The translations under genes and the position numbers were made by a program. A stretch of 64,000 nucleotides of DNA, from positions 1 through 64,000 of the forward strand of contig DATARD010000245.1 in NCBI GenBank assembly GCA_036264355.1. The letters run 5' to 3'. The notes beneath the pieces are model-generated. The model saw nothing but the letters and a program-made list of their open reading frames with translations, was not told the DNA's origin and made no database searches. Of the stretch, positions 9,497 to 16,701 are shown in pieces (positions within the stretch are counted from its first letter, which is position 1; each line of letters begins with the position of its first letter). This DNA comes from UBA5704 sp036264355 (GTDB lineage: Bacteria; Acidobacteriota; Thermoanaerobaculia; Multivoradales; UBA5704).

Positions 9497-10654
9497 CTAA
9501 TCGAGGAGGACGAGCGGGGGCGCGGTCGACTCGGCGGGGACGTTGAGGAACTCGGGGTCGAGCAGGAAGTTGCCGGTGATCGCCTCGGAGGTCTCGGCGC
9601 CGGCGATCGGCTGCTCTCCCTGGAGAGGCTCCACGGAGTAGCTCTCCTCGGTGGCGCCGTAGCGGAAGGCGTGGCCCTGCGGATCGTTGAGGTCGCCGCC
9701 GGCCAGGAGCCCCGCCTTCTGGAGCGCCGCCAGGCTGGCGGGGAAATGCCCTTCGAGGAGGAAGTAGGTCTTGGCGGCGCGGTCGATCTTCAGATACAGG
9801 GAGGCCCGCTGGTCCTGCGCGACGTCGGCGCGTTCGCGCGTTTGCCAGGGAAAGGGGAGGATCAATGCCTCAGGGCGGCTGAGCAGCGCGATGCCGAGGA
9901 CCACGGCGAGCCCGGCGGAGAGCAGCTTGGGCAGGAAGGAGAGCGGCGCTCCCTCCGGCGTCTCCACTTTCATCTGGCGGAAGGGGCTGGACGGCTCGTC
10001 CGCCCCCAACGCGGCCGCCGGCACCGCGCGCACCGGCGCCGGCGGCTCGCCCTCCCGGCGGACCACCCGCAAGGCCGGCCGGACCGCCGGCTCCACGGGA
10101 GCCTGCGGGCGGTCGTCCATCGCCTCGCCACGGTGATGCGGCGCCGGCACCGGGCGCAGAGGGGCCGGCCGCGGCGCCGCGCCGCCGGCCTCCGCCCCCG
10201 GGGAGAGCAGCTCCTCGACGGCGATCGGATGGAAGCCGTCCTCGAACGGCACCTCGTCGCCGCTGTAGAACTTGAAGTCCCCTTTGTCCCAGCGCAGGAG
10301 CTGCTCGAGCAGCCGGAAGGTCTGCAGGCGCAGACCGCGCAGCAGGTCCGGCCGGGCGATGTAGCCGCGCTCCACCAGCAGGTCGAGGAGGCGGCCGCCG
10401 GCGGTCTCGTGCTCGGCGGCGGCGCGGTCGAAGTCCGCCGTGGTGAGCAGCCGCTCGCCCACCAGAACCTGGGACAGCCCCTCTTCCACCGTCTGGTTCA
10501 GGGCGTCCGCCGCGACGATCTGGCCGCTCAGGAAGGTGACGGCAATGATGTCCTGCAGACCCTGGACTGTCAGGATGCCGGTCTTCTTCTGCTGCGCGAT
10601 CAACTGCAGGACCTCGGGCAGCTTGAAGAGATCGAGAGTACCTTCAACCGCCAT
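9497..10654 (-). CDS. DUF4388 (PATAN-like) domain protein with a transmembrane segment
   Basis: 385 residues. The N-terminal part has the DUF4388 pattern (LDLFKLPEVLQLIAQQKKTG, then FLSGQIVAAD) found in proteins tied to gliding, response regulation and GTPase signalling. A WDKGDFKFYSGD strand block follows, then a Pro-rich linker, a single transmembrane segment (LLSAGLAVVLGIALL) and an exposed C-terminal domain. It is the third gene of the DUF1844-TPR-DUF4388 run, 39 bases after the TPR gene. A second DUF4388 protein is at 54900-56075. Confidence 0.75.
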   Translation of the reverse strand: MAVEGTLDLFKLPEVLQLIAQQKKTGILTVQGLQDIIAVTFLSGQIVAADALNQTVEEGLSQVLVGERLLTTADFDRAAAEHETAGGRLLDLLVERGYIARPDLLRGLRLQTFRLLEQLLRWDKGDFKFYSGDEVPFEDGFHPIAVEELLSPGAEAGGAAPRPAPLRPVPAPHHRGEAMDDRPQAPVEPAVRPALRVVRREGEPPAPVRAVPAAALGADEPSSPFRQMKVETPEGAPLSFLPKLLSAGLAVVLGIALLSRPEALILPFPWQTRERADVAQDQRASLYLKIDRAAKTYFLLEGHFPASLAALQKAGLLAGGDLNDPQGHAFRYGATEESYSVEPLQGEQPIAGAETSEAITGNFLLDPEFLNVPAESTAPPLVLLD

Positions 10655-10693
10655 GGCTGATCGTCCTCTGCCGTGGTGCGTTGCGCCGGTGGC

Positions 10694-12451
10694 TCATATG
10701 TCGTCGCGCAGCTCCGTCCGGAGCCGTATGCCGAGATAGAGCGTCAGGCCGAGGATCGCCACGATCCAGGCCACGGAGCTGCCGGGATCATACCCCCAAG
10801 GGAGACGGTAGCCGAGCCTGCCGAACAGCGGCAGCATGAGGAGGGCCACCGGCAGCAGCACGGCGAAGAAACCTCCGGCGCCCTCGCCGCTTTCCGCCGC
10901 CCCGGCGCCGGGGAGGAGGATGCGCCGCCAACGGCTGTTGGAGTGGAAGCGCAGCGGGTCGGCATCCGACGAGGAGGCGAACGGCCGCCGTGCCTGTTGC
11001 AGGGCGACGGCGAGCAGCGCGAGGACCAGCGGCACCACCGGGGAGAGCCAGTGACGGAACAGCTCCAGGCGCGCCGAGGGGGCTTCGTGGGCGCGGAAGT
11101 TGGCGAGCAGCTCGTCGCGGATCTCCGGGATGCGGGTGATGCCGCGGTTGTTGGTAACCACCCGTTGCGAGGACAGCTCGCGCATCCAGACGTCCACCTG
11201 GGTGTCGTCGATCGCCCGCGCCTGCGCCAGCGCCCGCCGCGAGTCGTCGAACAGGTAGGAGTCCGAGTACGCCTGGCTGAGGTTGAACTGCGCCGCGGCG
11301 CTCTTCGGATCGGTGGCGATGACTTTCTGGAAGTGCTGGATGGCGCTGCCGAAGTCTCCCTTGAGATAGGCGTAGGCGCCGAGGTTCAGCTCGGCATAGG
11401 TGTTGCCCGGCTCCTGCTCCAGCACCTGGCGGTAGAGCGACTGCGCGAGGTCCCACTGGTTGAGCGAGCGGTGGACGTCGGCCAGCAGGTGCTTGACCGC
11501 GGCGCTCTCCGGCAGCAGGGAACGCAACACGCCGAGATCGGTGAACAGACCGCCGTAGAGCCGGTGCTGGCGCAGGCTCTCCATCGCCTGCACCGGCGGC
11601 GAAAGCATCACCGCGACGCGCCGGCTCTGCGAGGTGATCAGGATCGGCGCCAGACCGACCACCAGCCAGAGGGTGACCAGCACGGCGCGTTCGCTGACCG
11701 AGGAGTACCCCCACAGCAGCACCGACCAGAAGAGGGGGAGCCAGAGCAGACCGGACGGCAACAGCAGGGGCCAGAGGAAAACCACCACCGCGACCGCCAC
11801 GGCGACCGGCCGGGGGAGGCGGCGGGAGAAGAGATCGAGCAGATCCTCCCACAGGGCTTTGCCCTTGACCGCCATCTGGATGGCGATGAACAGGCCGCCG
11901 CTCAAGAGGAGGAGCGAGACGCCCCACACCAGCACGTCCTGCAGCCAGAGGTAGCGCTCCAGGGGGAGGCTGAACAGGCGCAGATAGCCGCGCAGGAGAT
12001 TGCCCAGCGAGCCGAGCCAACGGCCCTCCTGGCGGTCGACCGTGGCCTCGGCGAACGCGGTCTCGCAGCGCCCCGGGTCGAGCCGCTCGGCGGCGTCGAG
12101 CGCCCAGTGGGCGCGGTTGAAATCGCCCTGCCGCGCCGCCTGCACCGCGCGGTCGAGAGCGCCGATGCTCAAGTCGGGGAGGCGCGTCATGCCGAGCTGG
12201 CGGGAGGTGGCGAGCAAGTCCTGGACGATGCTTTCCGATCCCTGCCTGCTGTTCTGGACCACCCACTGCAACCACTGCTCCTCGAGCTGCTTCAGGCCGC
12301 GGCGGACCGGCGCGGTCAGCTCGACGCCGGTGACCTGCGGCGAGGAGACGCCACCGGGCGCCGCGGCGGCAACCGCCGGGGTCGCGGGGAGCACGGCGGC
12401 AGCCATCAAGGCGACCGCGAGGCCGAGGGCTCTAGCGGGTCTTCTGGACAT
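10694..12451 (-). CDS. Membrane protein with TPR repeats
   Basis: About 585 residues from the ATG at 12451, which begins a clean signal peptide (MSRRPARALGLAVALMAAA). Three or four hydrophobic helices lie in the middle, then a block of TPR-like repeats (AELNLGAYAYLKGDFGSAI, then AAQFNLSQAYSD), then two or more C-terminal membrane helices. The start overlaps the DUF1844 gene by 20 bases in another frame. The reading frame extends further upstream, but that part is the Arg/Ser-rich shadow of the DUF1844 gene. The role is unknown; TPRs suggest assembly of a membrane complex. Confidence 0.8.
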   Translation of the reverse strand: MSRRPARALGLAVALMAAAVLPATPAVAAAAPGGVSSPQVTGVELTAPVRRGLKQLEEQWLQWVVQNSRQGSESIVQDLLATSRQLGMTRLPDLSIGALDRAVQAARQGDFNRAHWALDAAERLDPGRCETAFAEATVDRQEGRWLGSLGNLLRGYLRLFSLPLERYLWLQDVLVWGVSLLLLSGGLFIAIQMAVKGKALWEDLLDLFSRRLPRPVAVAVAVVVFLWPLLLPSGLLWLPLFWSVLLWGYSSVSERAVLVTLWLVVGLAPILITSQSRRVAVMLSPPVQAMESLRQHRLYGGLFTDLGVLRSLLPESAAVKHLLADVHRSLNQWDLAQSLYRQVLEQEPGNTYAELNLGAYAYLKGDFGSAIQHFQKVIATDPKSAAAQFNLSQAYSDSYLFDDSRRALAQARAIDDTQVDVWMRELSSQRVVTNNRGITRIPEIRDELLANFRAHEAPSARLELFRHWLSPVVPLVLALLAVALQQARRPFASSSDADPLRFHSNSRWRRILLPGAGAAESGEGAGGFFAVLLPVALLMLPLFGRLGYRLPWGYDPGSSVAWIVAILGLTLYLGIRLRTELRDDI

Positions 12452-12893
12452 AGCGGACGCGCATCCGGTACAGCAGATCCTCCAGGAACGCGCTTTCCTG
12501 GGCCGTGAGATTGCCGGCCGTCTTCTGCCGCAGGACGTCGAGCAGATCGATGTGCAGGCCGGCCATCTCCAGGTTCTCCGCCGACTGTCCGTTCGGCAGC
12601 TCGACGTCGCCGAGGTAGATGGGGACCGGCTCGGCGAGCATCGCCACCAGGTCGTAGAACGTCGGACCGAGGCCGGGAGGCGCGCCCGGGATCTCCAGGG
12701 GCGGCGGCTCGCCGTCCAGATCATCCATCTCCGCCCTCGGCGCGGGCTCCGGGCTGACGGGCTTGGCGGGCTCGGCAGGCGGCGGGGCGGCGGTCGATTT
12801 TTCGTTCAGGAACCGGTACTCTTCCCGCAGCTCGCCGTCGGGCAGGAACATCCGCTTGTCGGTGACCTTGATCTGCTTGTCCTCGCTACTCAC
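12432..12893 (-). CDS. DUF1844 domain-containing protein
   Basis: 153 residues. The last 75 match DUF1844: FYDLVAMLAEPVPIYLGDV, a central helix and QESAFLEDLLYRMR. The N-terminus is charged and Pro-rich. The start is GTG with AAAGGAG upstream. It is divergent from mazG with only 28 bases between the genes and overlaps the TPR gene downstream. The family has no assigned biochemical role. Confidence 0.85.
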   Translation of the reverse strand: MSSEDKQIKVTDKRMFLPDGELREEYRFLNEKSTAAPPPAEPAKPVSPEPAPRAEMDDLDGEPPPLEIPGAPPGLGPTFYDLVAMLAEPVPIYLGDVELPNGQSAENLEMAGLHIDLLDVLRQKTAGNLTAQESAFLEDLLYRMRVRYVQKTR

Positions 12894-12921
12894 CCGGATC
12901 GACGCTCCTTTCTAATAGCAT

Positions 12922-13704
12922 ATGCCCGAAGCCCCCGATCTCCAGAAGCTTCTCGACCTCGTGACCCGGCTCCGCGCCCCGGACGGCTGTCCCTGGGACC
13001 GTGAGCAAACCCTCGCCGACATCCGGGCCTACCTCCTCGAGGAGTCCCATGAGACCGCGGCGGCCATCGACGCCGGAGACTGGGGCGAGCTGGCCGAGGA
13101 GCTCGGCGATCTGCTCTTCCAGGTCGCGTTTATCGGGCGTCTCGCCGAGGAAGCCGGTGCCTTCAGCCTCTCACAGGTCGTCGACCGCGTCCATCATAAG
13201 ATGGTGGCCCGCCATCCGCACGTCTTCGGCGACGAAGTGTTGGCCGATGCACAGGCGGTGCGCCAGGCCTGGGAACGGCGCAAGCTGAAGGAAGAGCCCG
13301 GCCGCGCCTCCCTGCTCGCCGGCGTCCCCGCCTCCCTCCCCGCTCTGCTGGCCGCCTATCGCCTGACCCAGAAGGCGGCCGGCGTCGGCTTCGACTGGCC
13401 GGACACCGGCGCCGTCCTCAAGAAGCTGGACGAAGAGACCGCCGAGCTGCGCGACGCCCTTGCCGCGGGCGACCGCGACGCCATGCGCGAAGAGGTGGGC
13501 GACCTCCTCTTCACCCTGGCCAACCTGGCGCGCAAGCTCGACCTCGACCCCGAAGCCGCCCTCGCCGGCACCAACCGCAAGTTCCGTCACCGCTTCGAGC
13601 AGGTCGAGAAAGGCCTCGCCGCCCGCGGCAGGAACCCCGCGGAGGCGACGCTCGCAGAGATGGACGAGCTGTGGGAGGCGGCGAAGGGGGAGGGGCAGGG
13701 CTAA
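12922..13704 (+). CDS. mazG: Nucleoside triphosphate pyrophosphohydrolase MazG
   Basis: 260 residues with two tandem MazG domains. The first has CPWDREQT and the metal-binding pattern EESHE-x16-EELGD; the second has EETAEL and EEVGDLLF near residues 175-200. The enzyme hydrolyses (d)NTPs to monophosphate and pyrophosphate, cleaning oxidised or excess nucleotides. The stop codon overlaps that of the convergent RES gene by two bases. Confidence 0.95.
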   Translation: MPEAPDLQKLLDLVTRLRAPDGCPWDREQTLADIRAYLLEESHETAAAIDAGDWGELAEELGDLLFQVAFIGRLAEEAGAFSLSQVVDRVHHKMVARHPHVFGDEVLADAQAVRQAWERRKLKEEPGRASLLAGVPASLPALLAAYRLTQKAAGVGFDWPDTGAVLKKLDEETAELRDALAAGDRDAMREEVGDLLFTLANLARKLDLDPEAALAGTNRKFRHRFEQVEKGLAARGRNPAEATLAEMDELWEAAKGEGQG

Positions 13705-14339
13705 TCGAGGATGGCGATCCCCGCCAGCTCGGCAGCGCGCTCAACTTGCTCCAGACCGGAGCCCCGATACAGCGCCAGGGGTGGCTCGGCAACGAGCAGC
13801 TCATTGCGCTGAACCCGGTCTCCAAAAAGGACGATAGCGTGCGCAGTGTCGTGGAGCCGAGAGGCCCACACGAGGCCATCGACATGAGCCTCGCATCGAT
13901 GGAGCGCTTGGGCCCAGAGGACGGTTCCAGCGTAATGGCGGGGGCCGGCGTCGATCAGCCGCGTCCGGTCGATGCCCAGCCGGCGAAGACCAAAGCCATG
14001 GAGTTGGGCCAGTACGAGATCTCGCTTCGAGACGAGAGTCGAGACCACCATCGGCAACAAGGAGGAGCGCCGGACCAGGGATTTGGGGCCGCGCTCCCAG
14101 ACATTGTGGAAAACTGTCTCAGACAGGGCACCTTCGAAGGTGCTGGCACCGTACAGAGAGGGAACAGGGTTGCCATCGGAGCTCGTGAAGGGATGGAATC
14201 TGCCACGCCCCACCCCAGGATTAAACTCTGTGGCTCCAAATCCTACGTTGTGGCAACGGAGCCACGGTCGTTCACACTTCCATGTCTCGACCAACGGATC
14301 GAGGAGCTCAGGGGCTGGAGCGCCGTCGCGAGCCGTCAA
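13701..14339 (-). CDS. RES-domain NAD-degrading toxin
   Basis: 212 residues with RES-domain landmarks: GRGRFHP, LYGASTFEGALSETVFHN (Tyr and Glu) and later WASRLHD. In this toxin family RES proteins (Res, MbcT) phosphorolyse or hydrolyse NAD+. The most upstream start in frame is TTG at 14339, overlapping the antitoxin stop (TATTGA). The partner gene directly upstream encodes an Xre/MbcA/ParS-like antitoxin, the usual arrangement. Confidence 0.88.
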   Translation of the reverse strand: MTARDGAPAPELLDPLVETWKCERPWLRCHNVGFGATEFNPGVGRGRFHPFTSSDGNPVPSLYGASTFEGALSETVFHNVWERGPKSLVRRSSLLPMVVSTLVSKRDLVLAQLHGFGLRRLGIDRTRLIDAGPRHYAGTVLWAQALHRCEAHVDGLVWASRLHDTAHAIVLFGDRVQRNELLVAEPPLALYRGSGLEQVERAAELAGIAILD

Positions 14340-15058
14340 TAGTAAAGATCCTCCGCCTCAGAGGCAGCCGCTTCGGCAACCGCGTTCGGATCGCTCTCCA
14401 ACAAATCCACCGGTCGTTTCCCATCCAACCATCCCGTGTTGCCCATGAACCAGAGGGCAAGCTCCCACTCCGTGCTCTTGCTGCCCAGGGAAGCGATCAC
14501 CTGGGCGAGGACCGGCCGTGGACGGCCCTGGTCATCGAATTGGAATGCCGGAAAGTAGGTGGCCCCATGGTGGGTCACCGAAAAGATCCTCCCCTCCTGC
14601 TTCCAACGGTTGGCCAGGGCGGCCTTGTTGGACGCCTTGGAGCCCGCGAGATCGGCGACCTCGGCGCTGGTGTAGGCGCCGAACTCCTTGAACAGCTCTT
14701 CACGGGCCAAGGCGTTGCGGCGCGCCTGAAGAACCGCCGGAGCGCTCGGCACGGCGGCCGGCAGCATGGATTCGATGAGCCGTGACGAGTCGATCCGGTG
14801 GCTCACCAGGGGCTCCCGGGAGGAGATCACCTCGACGGCGTAGCCACGGCCGGCTTCCACGAGTCGCACGACGGCCCGCGGATCGCTGACCAGCGCGTCG
14901 GCGACGATCCTGCCGCCGATGTAGAACTCAACCCTCCAGGTCTCGGGGACCATTTCCTCCACCCCCGCGGCAAGCGGCCGCAGGTCCAGGGTCGAGAGAC
15001 CTTCAGGGTTCAGCAGTCTGTATTGGACGTTGTGCTGGGTGGTGTTCAAGACTTCCAT
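14336..15058 (-). CDS. Antitoxin of RES/Xre type (MbcA/ParS/Xre-like C-terminus)
   Basis: 240 residues. The C-terminal part has the toxin-binding pattern of the Xre/MbcA/ParS family (WELALWFMGNTGWLDGKRP, then DLLESDPNAVAEAA). The middle has a helix-turn-helix-like segment (TSAEVADLAGSKASNK). The N-terminal third is a beta-rich region that short Xre antitoxins lack. It precedes the RES toxin with overlapping stop/start codons, so the two are translated together. An 8-bp inverted repeat overlaps its start codon and may be an autoregulatory operator. Confidence 0.8.
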   Translation of the reverse strand: MEVLNTTQHNVQYRLLNPEGLSTLDLRPLAAGVEEMVPETWRVEFYIGGRIVADALVSDPRAVVRLVEAGRGYAVEVISSREPLVSHRIDSSRLIESMLPAAVPSAPAVLQARRNALAREELFKEFGAYTSAEVADLAGSKASNKAALANRWKQEGRIFSVTHHGATYFPAFQFDDQGRPRPVLAQVIASLGSKSTEWELALWFMGNTGWLDGKRPVDLLESDPNAVAEAAASEAEDLYY

Positions 15059-15101
15059 GAGGCCCTCCGTGATGCGAATGATATCGCCATCGTGGCCTCA
15101 T
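15057..15101 (-). promoter_or_regulatory. Inverted repeats at the antitoxin start (possible operator)
   Basis: Perfect 8-bp arms ATGAGGCC (15057-15064) and GGCCTCAT (15094-15101) enclose 29 bases, which include a second inverted repeat GCGA-N6-TCGC (15074-15087). The outer arm covers the antitoxin start codon. RES/Xre operons are commonly autorepressed, so this is a plausible operator. The functional claim is inference. Confidence 0.4.
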
Positions 15102-15106
15102 GTCCA

Positions 15107-15877
15107 TCACTTCTTCGCCGTCGCCGTCTCCTTGGCCAGCAACTTGGCGAGATAGGGCACCACGTTGTCGGCCACCATCTCCTGCCCCTGGGCGGTGGGG
15201 TGGATGCCGTCGTTCTGGTTGAGGTCCGCCACGCCGCCGACGCCTTCCAGGAGGAACGGCACGAGAGGGACGTTCATCTCCTTGGCGAGCCGCGGGTACA
15301 TGGCCTTGAAGCCGTTGACGTAGTCGGGGCCGTAGTTGGGCGGGATCTGCATGCCGAGGAGGAGGACGCGGACGCCGGACGCCTGGCCGCGGCGGATGAT
15401 GTCGCGCAGGTTCTTCTCGGTGGCGGCCAGGGGGAGGCCGCGCAGGCCGTCGTTGCCGCCGAGGCCGACGACCAGGACGTCGGGGTGCTGGCGGAGCAGC
15501 CAGTCGATGCGGGCGAGACCGCCGGCGGTGGTGTCGCCGCTGACCCCGGCGTTGATCACCTTGACCGGCGTGCCCTGGGCGGCGAGCTTGACGGCGACCC
15601 GGGCCGGGTAGGCTTGCTCTTCGCCGAGCCCGAGACCGGCGGTGAGGCTGTCGCCCAGGAAGACGACGACGGGGCCGGACGCCCGACTGCTCGCGACCGC
15701 AGCCGGGGACGATGCTGGAGAGGTGGGCGTGGAGCTCGGCGGAGCCGGCGCGGTGGCCTGGACCGGCGCCGCGGCCGGAGCCTGCCTGCACGCCGCGGCT
15801 CCGAACGAGAGCGCGAGGGGAATAAGGAGGAACAGGGCCAGAGTTTCGATCTTACGTTGCGTCACGACCGGTTTCAC
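15107..15877 (-). CDS. tesA: SGNH arylesterase/lysophospholipase TesA-like lipoprotein
   Basis: 256 residues. A signal sequence ends in GAAAC, so a lipoprotein is likely, and a Pro/Ser/Ala linker follows. The SGNH blocks are in order: FLGDSLT (Ser), NAGVSGDTT (Gly), GLGGNDG (Asn) and DGIHP (Asp/His). The family cleaves acyl esters and lysophospholipids in the periplasm. It is divergent from ybbA-ybbP, 71 bases apart, the same neighbourhood as in E. coli, which supports the TesA name. Confidence 0.9.
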   Translation of the reverse strand: MKPVVTQRKIETLALFLLIPLALSFGAAACRQAPAAAPVQATAPAPPSSTPTSPASSPAAVASSRASGPVVVFLGDSLTAGLGLGEEQAYPARVAVKLAAQGTPVKVINAGVSGDTTAGGLARIDWLLRQHPDVLVVGLGGNDGLRGLPLAATEKNLRDIIRRGQASGVRVLLLGMQIPPNYGPDYVNGFKAMYPRLAKEMNVPLVPFLLEGVGGVADLNQNDGIHPTAQGQEMVADNVVPYLAKLLAKETATAKK

Positions 15878-15948
15878 CTCGACGAGCCCAACCTTTCCAA
15901 GCCTCTCGCTTATTTCCCACGCACCCGTTCCGACTGCGCATACCGCTC

Positions 15949-16701
15949 ATGACAACACCCCGGATCGAGCTTCGCCACCTGACCCGCCGCCTCCCCTCGG
16001 GAGACCGCGTCCTCACCATTCTCGACGATGTCGACCTCGCGATCACGCCCGGCGAGTTCGTCGCCGTCCTCGGCCCCTCGGGCAGCGGCAAATCCACCCT
16101 GCTGGCGCTGATGGCCGGGCTCGACCGCCCGACCTCCGGCGAGGTGCTGATCGACGGCGCGCCGATCCATGAGCTGTCCGAAGATCAGCTCGCGCTGCTG
16201 CGGCGGCACAAGATCGGCTTCGTCTTCCAGAGCTTCCAGCTCCTCGGCAACCTCACCGCCCGCGAGAACGTGCTGCTGCCGATCGAGCTGCTCGGCCAGC
16301 CCGAGCCGGTGCGCCGGGCCGACGAGCTGCTCGCCGCGGTGGGGCTCGAAGACCGCGGGCACCACTACCCGAGCCAGCTCTCCGGCGGCGAGCAGCAGCG
16401 GGTGGCGCTGGCGCGCGCCTTCGCCGCCCGGCCGCCGATCCTCCTCGCCGACGAGCCGACCGGCAACCTCGACGGCGGCACCGGCCGCAAGGTGCTGGAG
16501 CTGCTCACCGACCTGCGGCGGCGCGAAGGGACGACCCTGGTGCTGGTCACCCACGACGTGGCGGTCGGCTCGATGGCGGACCGCCTGATCCATTTGCAAG
16601 ACGGCCGCATCGAGCGCGAGGAGCGGCCGGGGGACTCCCGGGCCGCGGCGAATCCGGCCGCGAATCCGGAAGGAGCGGCGCTCGTCGCCGGTCGCCCGTG
16701 A
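15949..16701 (+). CDS. ybbA: ABC transporter ATP-binding protein YbbA
   Basis: 250 residues. Walker A is GPSGSGKST, the ABC signature is LSGGEQQR, Walker B is ILLADEP and the switch is VTHD. It belongs to the LolD/MacB/YbbA branch that powers FtsX-like permeases by mechanotransmission. Its stop overlaps the next gene (GTGA). Together with the permease and the divergent tesA it forms the YbbAP-TesA locus. Confidence 0.92.
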   Translation: MTTPRIELRHLTRRLPSGDRVLTILDDVDLAITPGEFVAVLGPSGSGKSTLLALMAGLDRPTSGEVLIDGAPIHELSEDQLALLRRHKIGFVFQSFQLLGNLTARENVLLPIELLGQPEPVRRADELLAAVGLEDRGHHYPSQLSGGEQQRVALARAFAARPPILLADEPTGNLDGGTGRKVLELLTDLRRREGTTLVLVTHDVAVGSMADRLIHLQDGRIEREERPGDSRAAANPAANPEGAALVAGRP

